Assembly (NCBI GenBank): GCA_023230905.1
Contig: JALNWL010000062.1
Span: 1-11,718, forward strand
Direction of reading: 5' to 3'
Source of the DNA: Syntrophales bacterium
GTDB taxonomy: Bacteria; Desulfobacterota; Syntrophia; Syntrophales; UBA2251
Length of the DNA: 11,718 nt
Below are positions 6,318 to 11,718 of the stretch, in pieces. The notes beneath the pieces were generated by a model. It ran no database searches. It had not been told where the DNA came from and was given only the letters and a program-made list of their open reading frames with translations. The translations under genes were made by a program, and so were the position numbers. Each line of letters opens with the position of its first letter. Position 1 is the stretch's first letter.

Positions 6318-7606
6318 CGCTCGCCGCGACCGTGGCCCTGATCCTCTTCTGCCTGGCCCTCGAAGCCCTCTTCTCCGGCGGGGAGATCGCCCTCCTGTCG
6401 TCCGAACCCCACCGGATCCGCCATCGGGCCGAACAGGGTCAGTGGTCGGCCCGCCTGGCCATGAAGCTCATCGAAAAGCCGGAGTGGTTCCTGGCCACGA
6501 CCCTCACGGGGACGAACCTCGCGGTCGTGACGAGTTCGACCCTGGCGACGGCCCTGTTCATCTCCCTCTACGGCGTCGCGCGGGGGGAGGCCGTCTCCGG
6601 CCTCGTCATGATCCCGACGCTCCTGATCATGATCGTGGCCCGAAGCGTCTTCTACCAGTACGCGGAGCGGCTGGCGGTGCGGCTCGCCCCGTTCATCTGG
6701 GCCGCCTCGTTCATCCTGCTGCCGGCCGTCTACCTCATCTCCCGGCTCTCCCGGGGAACCATCCGCCTGTCTTCGGGCCGCCGCGAGGCGGCGGCGTCCT
6801 ACATCACCCGCGACGGCCTCAAATCCCTGCTCGGCGAGGGCGCGGCGGCGGGCGACATGGAGATCTGCGAGCGGGACATGGTCCGCCGGGTGATCGATTT
6901 CTCCGACGTGACCGTTGAAGCGGTCATGGTGCCGATCTCCAACACGACGGTCCTTCCCCATACGGCCTCGGTTTCCGACGCCCTGGCCATGGCGGAGGAG
7001 CGCAGGAATCTCCGCATCCCCGTCTACCAGGATCAGGTCTTCAACATCGTCGGCATCCTCAACACCTTCGATCTGCTCGGGGCGCTGGGGGCGGGGGGGC
7101 AGCGGCCGGAGAGGTCGGAGGATCCCATCGCCCCGCTCGTGCGTCCGGTGGCGCTGTACGTGCCGGAAAAGAAGCAGGCCAAGGAGGTGCTGATCGAGCT
7201 GCGCGTGCGGGGCGAGCGGATGGCGGTGGTCGTCGACGAGTACGGGGGCGCGGTGGGAATCGTCACGATCGAGGACATCCTGGAGGAGATCGTCGGCGAA
7301 ATCGAGGACGAGTACGACAGGGAGGAGGCCCTCTACCGGGCGGACGGGCCGGGGAACTGGCTCTTCAGCGCCCGGATCGGCCTGGAAAAGTTCCGGGAGG
7401 TCGTCCCCGTGGACATCCCGGCGGGGGATTACGAGACGCTGGGGGGGTTTCTCCTGTTCCGCTTCGGACGCATCCCCAGGAGGCGGGACACGCTCGCCTG
7501 GGGGGGCGCCCGGTTCGTCGTGGAGGACGCCGGGCCCAAGGTCATCCGCGAGGTGCGGGTCCTGATGCCGGTCGAGGCGGGGCCGCACGGGGAACAAGCG
7601 AGGTAA
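6314..7606 (+). CDS. CNNM/CorC family membrane protein with CBS pair, paralog 2 (altered motif)
   Basis: A 430-residue paralog of the preceding gene with the same layout: CNNM membrane domain (about 1-195, ALFSGGEIALLSSE at 18-31, TGTNLAVVTSS at 65-75), CBS pair (about 200-325, VMVPISNTTVLP, LRIPVY, VDEYGGAVGIVTIEDILEEI) and CorC_HlyC domain (about 345-420, ETLGGFLLFRFGRIP). The GExxPK motif of the membrane domain is lost: an ungapped alignment with paralog 1 (TLLLLVFGETIPK against TLLIMIVARSVFY) places Ala109, Arg110, Phe113 and Tyr114 at the Gly, Glu, Pro and Lys positions. It may therefore not transport Mg2+ alone. A GGAGG ribosome site (6302-6306) lies 7 bases before its ATG inside paralog 1. 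I infer partnership with paralog 1, perhaps as a heterodimer. The following glmU starts 4 bases after its stop. Confidence 0.92.
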   Translation: MTLAATVALILFCLALEALFSGGEIALLSSEPHRIRHRAEQGQWSARLAMKLIEKPEWFLATTLTGTNLAVVTSSTLATALFISLYGVARGEAVSGLVMIPTLLIMIVARSVFYQYAERLAVRLAPFIWAASFILLPAVYLISRLSRGTIRLSSGRREAAASYITRDGLKSLLGEGAAAGDMEICERDMVRRVIDFSDVTVEAVMVPISNTTVLPHTASVSDALAMAEERRNLRIPVYQDQVFNIVGILNTFDLLGALGAGGQRPERSEDPIAPLVRPVALYVPEKKQAKEVLIELRVRGERMAVVVDEYGGAVGIVTIEDILEEIVGEIEDEYDREEALYRADGPGNWLFSARIGLEKFREVVPVDIPAGDYETLGGFLLFRFGRIPRRRDTLAWGGARFVVEDAGPKVIREVRVLMPVEAGPHGEQAR

Positions 7607-7610
7607 ATCA

Positions 7611-8414
7611 ATGAAGGCAAAAAACGCGCTGTCGGCCATCGTGCTGGCGGCGGGCAAGGGAACGCGCATGAAGTCGGACCTGGCGAAGGTCCTCCATCCG
7701 GTCTGCGGCCGTCCGATGCTGCACTATTCGCTGGCGGTGGCCCGGTCGGTCGGGGCGCGGAAGATCGTCTGCGTCATCGGCCACCAGGCCGACGACATCC
7801 GACGCCGGTTCGACGATCCGGGGCTGATCTTCGTCGAGCAGAGCGAACAGCTGGGGACGGGGCACGCCGTGCTCCAGGCGCGGGAGGCGTTCGCGGGCGA
7901 CGACGGAGGGACGGTTCTGATCCTCTGCGGTGACGTGCCGCTCCTGCGCCGCGAGACCGTGGAGGCGCTTCTGGCGCGGCATGCGGCGGCCGGGGCGGCG
8001 GTGACCGTCATGACGACCCTCCTCGCCGATCCGGGTCACTACGGCCGGGTGGTGACGGACGCCGCGGGCCGGGTCGTGAAGATCGTGGAGGCCCGGGACG
8101 CGACGCCCGCGGAGCGGGAGATCCGGGAGATCAACACGGGGATCTACTGCGTCGAGGCGGGGTTCCTCTTCGAGGCCGTGGCCGGGATCGGCAACAACAA
8201 CGCCCAGGGCGAATACTACCTGACGGACATCGTGGAGATGGCCCACCGCCGGGGCCTCGCGGTCCGGTCCTACGTGGCGGCGAATTCGGAAGAGGTCATG
8301 GGCATCAACACGCCGGCGGAGCTGGCGCGGGCCTGCCGGCTCATGGAGGCCGGGGCCGGCGCGACACCGGTCGCCCGGTCGCCTGAGGGCGCGGGAAAGG
8401 CCTGTACCGAATGA
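7611..8414 (+). CDS. glmU: GlmU-type N-acetylglucosamine-1-phosphate uridylyltransferase, N-terminal domain only
   Basis: A 267-residue nucleotidyltransferase matching only the N-terminal half of GlmU (usually about 455 residues). It would join UTP and GlcNAc-1-P to form UDP-GlcNAc for peptidoglycan and LPS. Visible are LAAGKGTRM (12-20) with Lys26, QLGTGHAVLQA (80-90), LCGDVPLL (105-112, metal-binding Asp108), HYGRVV (143-148), the sugar-site VEARDAT (159-165) and INTGIYC (174-180), NNNAQGEYYLTD (195-206) and GINTP (231-235). The left-handed beta-helix hexapeptide repeats that acetylate GlcN-1-P are absent: the protein stops about 35 residues after GINTP. It is a genuine short ORF, since the stop overlaps the dus start (ATGA, 8411-8414). 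A GAGG site lies 7 bases upstream of the ATG. A separate acetyltransferase, or a full GlmU, should be elsewhere in the genome. Another sugar-1-phosphate could be the substrate. Confidence 0.9.
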   Translation: MKAKNALSAIVLAAGKGTRMKSDLAKVLHPVCGRPMLHYSLAVARSVGARKIVCVIGHQADDIRRRFDDPGLIFVEQSEQLGTGHAVLQAREAFAGDDGGTVLILCGDVPLLRRETVEALLARHAAAGAAVTVMTTLLADPGHYGRVVTDAAGRVVKIVEARDATPAEREIREINTGIYCVEAGFLFEAVAGIGNNNAQGEYYLTDIVEMAHRRGLAVRSYVAANSEEVMGINTPAELARACRLMEAGAGATPVARSPEGAGKACTE

Positions 8415-9403
8415 ATATCGGCTCCCTTGTCGTCGATCCCCCGGTTCTGCTGGCGCCCCTGGCCGGGATTTCCAACCTTCCGTTCCGGGTCCTGAACCGA
8501 CGGTACGGGTGCGCCTTGGCGTTCACGGAGATGATTAGCGCGACGGGGCTCGTCCGGAATATGCGGAAGACCTTCCGCTACCTGGAGACGGCACCGGAGG
8601 ACCGGCCGCTGGGCGTCCAGCTTTTCGGGACCGACCCCGGCGTCCTGGCCGCCGCGGCGGAAATCGCCGCGGCCCGAGGGGCCGACCTGATCGACCTCAA
8701 CATGGGCTGCCCCGTGAGGAAGGTGGTCCGGACGGGCGCCGGCGCGGCCCTCATGAAGAATCCGGCGCTGGCGTTCGAGATCATGAAGGCGGTCCGGCGG
8801 TCGACGGCGCTGCCGCTCACGGTGAAACTCCGGTCGGGGTGGAGCGACCGCGCGGTCAACGCGCCGGAACTTGCCCGGCTGGCGGCCGAGGCGGGACTGG
8901 ACGCCGTCATCGTCCACCCCCGGACGGTCTCGCAGGGATTCGGGGGGCGCGCGGACTGGCGGATCATCGCGGAGGTGAAGCGGGCACTGGCGATTCCCGT
9001 CGTGGGGAACGGCGATATCCGCACCCCGGGCGACGCCGTGCGCATGAGGGCGGAAACGGGCTGCGACGGCGTCATGGTGGGGCGGGGCGCCCTGGGGAAT
9101 CCCTGGATCTTTCAGGGGATTGCGTCCGCGGGGGGCGGGCGGGAAGCCGGCCGGCCCGATCCGGCCGAGCGGAACCGGGTGATCCGCCGCCACTGGGCCG
9201 CCGAGGCGGCTTACGCCGGACCTGCCGTCGCGGTGCGGACCTTCCGCAAGCACCTGCTGTGGTACACGAAAGGCCTCAAGGGGGGCGCCGTGTTCCGTCA
9301 GACCGCCGGCCGCCTGACGGACGAAGCGGCGCTGTTCGCCGAACTGGACCGATTCTTCTCGACCCTGGCTCCCGGCGACGGGGATCAGGCAATTAAGGCT
9401 TGA
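8411..9403 (+). CDS. dusB: tRNA-dihydrouridine synthase (Dus, DusB-like)
   Basis: A 330-residue FMN enzyme that reduces uridines in the tRNA D-loop with NADPH. A TIM barrel starts at PVLLAPLAGISNLPFR (11-26). The catalytic cysteine is Cys100 in DLNMGCPVRKV (95-105), followed by the conserved GAGAALM (109-115). FMN and substrate elements include VKLRSGW (138-144), HPRTVSQGFGGRADW (169-183, where most relatives have HGRTR), VVGNGDI (197-203) and GCDGVMVGRGALGNPWIF (217-234). The C-terminal helical domain (about 245-320) contains FRKHLLWYTKGL. The 'GNPWIF' ending and overall length fit DusB best; DusA/DusC are less likely. Its ATG overlaps the glmU stop (ATGA). The final TTGA doubles as the start of the -35 element of the next promoter (9400-9427). 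Confidence 0.94.
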   Translation: MNIGSLVVDPPVLLAPLAGISNLPFRVLNRRYGCALAFTEMISATGLVRNMRKTFRYLETAPEDRPLGVQLFGTDPGVLAAAAEIAAARGADLIDLNMGCPVRKVVRTGAGAALMKNPALAFEIMKAVRRSTALPLTVKLRSGWSDRAVNAPELARLAAEAGLDAVIVHPRTVSQGFGGRADWRIIAEVKRALAIPVVGNGDIRTPGDAVRMRAETGCDGVMVGRGALGNPWIFQGIASAGGGREAGRPDPAERNRVIRRHWAAEAAYAGPAVAVRTFRKHLLWYTKGLKGGAVFRQTAGRLTDEAALFAELDRFFSTLAPGDGDQAIKA

Positions 9404-9427
9404 CTTTTTAACTGGGAATGGCATAAT
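9400..9427 (+). promoter_or_regulatory. sigma70-type promoter for the zapB-zapA-6S unit
   Basis: TTGACT (9400-9405) and CATAAT (9422-9427) are separated by 16 bases. The -35 overlaps the dus stop codon (9401-9403). The expected start near 9434 gives an 80-base leader to the GTG at 9517. Confidence 0.7.
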
Positions 9428-9456
9428 CCGAACTCAGAAAAGGAAGAGAATTTCTA

Positions 9457-9480
9457 CCTCCCGCCGGATGGGCGGGGAGG
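9457..9480 (+). other. GC-rich hairpin in the zapB leader
   Basis: CCTCCCGCC (9457-9465) pairs with GGCGGGGAGG (9471-9480), leaving one bulged G and a 5-base loop. It lies between the promoter and the ribosome site (GGGAGGG, 9497-9503). No T-run follows, so it is not a terminator. Its right arm resembles a Shine-Dalgarno sequence and is sequestered by the fold. Confidence 0.4.
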
Positions 9481-9516
9481 GACGTCAAAATCGAGCGGGA
9501 GGGCAACGGACGCAGC

Positions 9517-9741
9517 GTGGAACAGGGGAAATTCGATGAACTGGAAGGCAAGATCAAGACCCTGATGGCCCGGTACGATGGGCTGAGGAAAAGAAACCAG
9601 GACCTGGAGGTCCTGTTGAAAAATAAATCATTGGAGTTGGAAGAGGCAAATAAACAACTAAAGGGGATAAACGAGGAAAGGAACACGGTACGCACAAAGA
9701 TCGATTCACTGCTGGATTTGCTTCAGGATATAAGCGAGTAA
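9517..9741 (+). CDS. zapB: Small coiled-coil protein, ZapB-like cell-division factor
   Basis: A 74-residue protein that is almost entirely coiled coil: heptad-like Leu/Ile spacing through KIKTLMARYDGLRKRNQDLEV and onward to LLDLLQDISE, with many Lys, Glu and Asn, no Cys and no Pro. In this position, just before zapA, such proteins are normally called ZapB, which links the Z-ring through ZapA. Identification rests on length, coiled-coil pattern and context; the sequence itself is too simple to prove it. The start is GTG (9517-9519), with GGGAGGG 13 bases upstream and no better in-frame start. Base composition is clearly lower in GC than the genes to the left. It ends 13 bases before the zapA ATG. 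Confidence 0.75.
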   Translation: MEQGKFDELEGKIKTLMARYDGLRKRNQDLEVLLKNKSLELEEANKQLKGINEERNTVRTKIDSLLDLLQDISE

Positions 9742-9754
9742 GGATAACTCTTGG

Positions 9755-10042
9755 ATGGAGCCTTTGAAAAAGCGCTTCGACATCAAGATACTGGGGCAGG
9801 AGTTGTCCGTATCGAGCGATTCAGGGGATGAACATGTAGCAAAAGTCGTCGGGTATGTCACGGAGAGGGTGGAAGAGATCGGCCGGACGGCCGGCAAGGC
9901 GACCACCCTGAACGTGGCCATCCTGACGGCGCTCAACATTGCAGATGAGTATTTTAAACTTAAGGGAGAAAACGAGAGAATTGTCAAGCAGTTGGAAGCA
10001 AGATCGGAAAATTTAATTCATCTGATCAATGAATTAAATTGA
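9755..10042 (+). CDS. zapA: Cell division protein ZapA
   Basis: A 95-residue cytoplasmic protein that bundles FtsZ filaments and stabilises the Z-ring. The N-terminal globular part has VDIxIxG-like FDIKILGQELSVSS (8-21) and the conserved HVAKVVGYVTERVEEI (27-42). TTLNVAILTALNIADEYFKLK (50-70) follows, with the family AxLxALNIADE pattern, and the C-terminal helix (about 70-95) is the tetramerisation coiled coil. Length is typical. The ATG at 9755 is preceded by AAGGA (9740-9744), overlapping the upstream stop region. A 6S RNA gene directly follows, as in many proteobacteria where zapA-ssrS synteny is conserved. The last codons lie within a perfect 12-bp inverted repeat (10010-10040). Confidence 0.92.
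   Translation: MEPLKKRFDIKILGQELSVSSDSGDEHVAKVVGYVTERVEEIGRTAGKATTLNVAILTALNIADEYFKLKGENERIVKQLEARSENLIHLINELN
10010..10040. repeat. Perfect AT-rich 12-bp inverted repeat at the zapA/6S junction
   Basis: AATTTAATTCAT (10010-10021) and ATGAATTAAATT (10029-10040) are exact reverse complements around a 7-base centre (CTGATCA). The element covers the last codons of zapA, ends in the first base of its stop codon, and stops about 6-10 bases before the likely 5' end of 6S RNA. It could be an operator over the 6S promoter or an mRNA hairpin separating zapA from 6S. Confidence 0.7.
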
Positions 10043-10045
10043 TCC

Positions 10046-10246
10046 CTGAAATCCCCTGCGATGTGCGTGATTGACCGTTTCTTTTTTGAGCCAACACCTT
10101 AACCTTGGGGGCCTTTCCTTGTTTGCCGTGTGCACGTCCACCAGAGTCCCTAACGGGGGTGGAAAGCCTTTGAGGACAACAGGGCACCCACTTTGGAAAA
10201 AGGTTCAAAAAGGGGGTTGACACGGCATAGGCGGGGGTTCTTTTTT
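10046..10246 (+). ncRNA. ssrS: 6S RNA
   Basis: A roughly 195-base RNA gene with the 6S architecture. 6S RNA mimics an open promoter and binds the housekeeping sigma form of RNA polymerase, mainly in stationary phase. The closing stem joins CCCCTGC (10053-10059) to GCGGGGG (10231-10237), ATG (10061-10063) to CAT (10226-10228), CGTG (10066-10069) to CACG (10221-10224) and TTGACC (10071-10076) to GGTTGA (10215-10220). A second helix pairs CTTTTTTGAGCC (10081-10092) with GGTTCAAAAAGG (10202-10213). The middle (about 10093-10201) holds a largely unpaired bubble and an apical arm, for example GGCCTTTCC (10110-10118) with GGAAAGCC (10161-10168). A T-run (10241-10246) after the closing stem ends it. 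Position directly after zapA agrees. Exact ends are estimates; no clear promoter was identified. Confidence 0.85.
10241..10246 (+). terminator. ssrS: T-run ending 6S RNA
   Basis: Six T residues follow the GC-rich 3' side of the 6S closing stem (GCGGGGG, 10231-10237), so the long-range stem plus T-run may act as the terminator. The stem partner is about 180 bases upstream, so this differs from a simple local hairpin terminator. Confidence 0.45.
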
Positions 10247-10316
10247 GTCCGCCATTTTTCCCTGGATTTTTCCTCATCGCCTCTTCCCACCGACATGCCA
10301 TGAGTCCATTGCGTGG

Positions 10317-10337
10317 CCCGGACATTTACGATCCGGG
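10317..10337 (+). other. Small hairpin in the rny leader
   Basis: CCCGGA (10317-10322) and TCCGGG (10332-10337) form a perfect 6-bp stem with a 9-base loop. It lies in the 200-base space between 6S RNA and rny, in which I see no gene or tRNA. No T-run follows. Confidence 0.35.
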
Positions 10338-10361
10338 AGTGCGGAGTGGATAGTTTCTTTG

Positions 10362-10396
10362 CATCCCGCCCGAGCGGATGACGTGCGGGCGGGATG
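10362..10396 (+). promoter_or_regulatory. Perfect 11-bp hairpin in the rny leader
   Basis: CATCCCGCCCG (10362-10372) and CGGGCGGGATG (10386-10396) are exact reverse complements around a 13-base loop. The stem ends 51 bases before the rny ATG. There is no T-run after it, so it is more likely an mRNA stability or regulatory element than a terminator. A CCGTGA direct repeat (10400-10405, 10414-10419) follows. Confidence 0.5.
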
Positions 10397-10447
10397 AGGC
10401 CGTGATGACCCGGCCGTGACGGATTCTAGGGAGGTGAAACATAAACC

Positions 10448-11718
10448 ATGTCTAGCGGTTTGATCATTCTATTCATCGTTTTGGCGGGCGCCGTCGGGTT
10501 AGTCCTGGGCTATGCCCTGAAGCAGAGGCTCTCCCGGAAGCAACGCGGCGCATCGGAACGCCTCGGGGCCCGCATCGTCGACGAGGCCAAGAAGGAAGCG
10601 GAAAACATCAAGAAGGAGGCGATCCTGCAGGCGAAGGAGAACCTCCTCAAGGCCAAGACGGAGTTCGAGAGGGACGCCCAAGAGAGAAAGACCGAGCTCG
10701 ACAACCTGGAGAAGCGCCTCCGTACCAAGGAGGAGGCGATCGACAAGCGGCTCGACATGATCGTCCAGAAGGAGGCCAATCTGGAGGGGCGGGACAAGGC
10801 CCTGACCCAGAAGGAGTCCCAGATCGGCGAGAAGCACAGTCGCCTGGACCGGATGATCGAGGAGCAGCGGGAGCAACTGGAAAAGGCGGCCGGCATCTCC
10901 GCCGAAGAGGCGAAGGCGCTCCTCGTTCAGGCGATGGAGACGGAGGCCAAGCACGAGGCGGCCCTGGCCATCCGCAAGATCGAGGACGAGACCCGGCGGA
11001 CGGCGGACAAAAAGGCGCGGGACATCCTGGCGTACTCGATCCAGCGCTACGCGGGCGACGTGGTCGCGGAAAACACCGTTTCCGTCGTGAGCCTGCCGAA
11101 CGACGAAATGAAGGGCCGGATCATCGGCCGCGAAGGGCGCAACATCCGGGCCATCGAGGCGGCCACGGGGATCGACCTGATCGTGGACGATACGCCGGAG
11201 GCGGTCGTCCTGTCGAGCTTCGATCCCGTGCGGCGGGAGGTGGCAAGGCTTTCCCTGGAGCGGTTGATCACGGACGGCCGGATCCATCCGGGACGCATCG
11301 AGGACGTCGTCAAGAAGGTGGCGACGGAAGTGGACAGCATCATCCGGGAGACGGGGGAGCGCACCTCCTTCGATGTCGGCGTCCACGACATCCATCCGGA
11401 GATCCTGAAGCTCTTGGGGAGCCTGAAGTACCGGACGAGCTATTCGCAGAACGTCCTCCAGCATTCCGTGGATGTGGCGCATCTGACGGGCATGATGGCG
11501 TCCGAACTCAAGATGAACGTCAAGGAGGCCAAGCGCGCCGGACTCCTGCACGATATCGGGAAGGCCATCGACCACAAGGTCGAGGGGCCCCATGCGGCCA
11601 TCGGCGCCGATTTTGCCAAGCGCTACGGAGAGTCGCCGCGGATCATACAGGCCATCGCCACCCATCACGACGATGGGCGGACGAACACCATCCTGGGCGT
11701 TCTCGTTCAGGCCGCCGA
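10448..11718 (+). CDS. rny: Ribonuclease Y (partial, 3' end beyond window)
   Basis: The first 423 residues of an endoribonuclease of about 520 residues that initiates mRNA decay from the inner membrane. Residues 3-25 form the N-terminal transmembrane anchor (SGLIILFIVLAGAVGLVLG). A long charged coiled coil follows (about 35-185, rich in Lys, Glu and Arg). The KH RNA-binding domain has GRIIGREGRNIRAIEAATG (223-241). The HD hydrolase domain shows QHSVDVAHL (338-346), the metal-binding HD pair His368-Asp369 in LLHDIGKAIDHK and THHDDG (405-410). The HD pair has the same numbering as the B. subtilis enzyme, as I recall it, supporting the start. The ATG is preceded by GGGAGGTG (10429-10436), 11 bases upstream. 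The frame is open to the window edge, so the C-terminus is cut by the window and not by mutation. It follows 6S RNA with a 200-base leader. Confidence 0.96.
   Translation, partial: MSSGLIILFIVLAGAVGLVLGYALKQRLSRKQRGASERLGARIVDEAKKEAENIKKEAILQAKENLLKAKTEFERDAQERKTELDNLEKRLRTKEEAIDKRLDMIVQKEANLEGRDKALTQKESQIGEKHSRLDRMIEEQREQLEKAAGISAEEAKALLVQAMETEAKHEAALAIRKIEDETRRTADKKARDILAYSIQRYAGDVVAENTVSVVSLPNDEMKGRIIGREGRNIRAIEAATGIDLIVDDTPEAVVLSSFDPVRREVARLSLERLITDGRIHPGRIEDVVKKVATEVDSIIRETGERTSFDVGVHDIHPEILKLLGSLKYRTSYSQNVLQHSVDVAHLTGMMASELKMNVKEAKRAGLLHDIGKAIDHKVEGPHAAIGADFAKRYGESPRIIQAIATHHDDGRTNTILGVLVQAA

Noticed and set aside
6029..7669. A 546-codon open frame antisense to the CorC genes
   Set aside because: It spans two convincing sense genes and their ATGA junction. 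Its translation is rich in Arg, Pro, Asp and Gly with no domain, as expected from shadow frames in GC-rich DNA.
10247..10447. A possible tRNA or small gene between 6S RNA and rny
   Set aside because: No T-loop (GTTCGAATC-like) or acceptor pairing is seen, and no open frame with a ribosome site; only two hairpins are supported.
10499..11668. A 389-codon open frame antisense to rny
   Set aside because: The sense strand encodes RNase Y with its membrane anchor, coiled coil, KH and HD motifs without interruption.

Overview
The window is high-GC bacterial DNA with two divergent gene blocks, and almost every gene is a recognisable housekeeping gene. The order zapB-like / zapA / 6S RNA / RNase Y, a uridylyltransferase-only GlmU, paired CorC-type proteins and the AT-containing interspersed palindromes between genes suggest a Desulfobacterota (former Deltaproteobacteria) genome, perhaps a Syntrophus-like syntroph. 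That assignment is inferred from gene content and memory, not from a search.

Minus-strand block (right to left from 4903): purD, purH, purE and tsaC. The first three are de novo purine synthesis enzymes: PurD makes GAR, PurE handles carboxyaminoimidazole ribonucleotide, and PurH performs the last two steps to IMP. TsaC begins the t6A modification of tRNA. The genes are co-oriented, but the purD-purH and purH-purE gaps, and the space after tsaC, are filled with interspersed palindromic repeats. Further left, a well-formed promoter (243..216) with an operator-like palindrome upstream drives a gene that leaves the window after 26 codons and begins with a signal peptide.

Plus-strand block (from 5049): two consecutive CNNM/CorC-type membrane proteins, an N-terminal-only GlmU and a Dus tRNA-dihydrouridine synthase are tightly packed. 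The two CorC genes overlap by ATGA, as do glmU and dus, so this looks like one operon. A near-consensus promoter at the dus stop codon then starts a second unit: a short coiled-coil ZapB-like protein, ZapA, the 6S RNA gene and, after a 200-base leader with hairpins, rny (RNase Y), which is cut by the right edge.

I found no mobile element, CRISPR array, phage gene or defence system. The most unusual observations are: loss of the GExxPK motif in the second CorC paralog; a perfect AT-rich 12-bp inverted repeat across the zapA stop codon next to the 6S gene; an archaeal-looking PurD; a 21-bp-period ladder of repeat ends between purH and purD; and an operator-like palindrome upstream of the partial secreted-protein gene.
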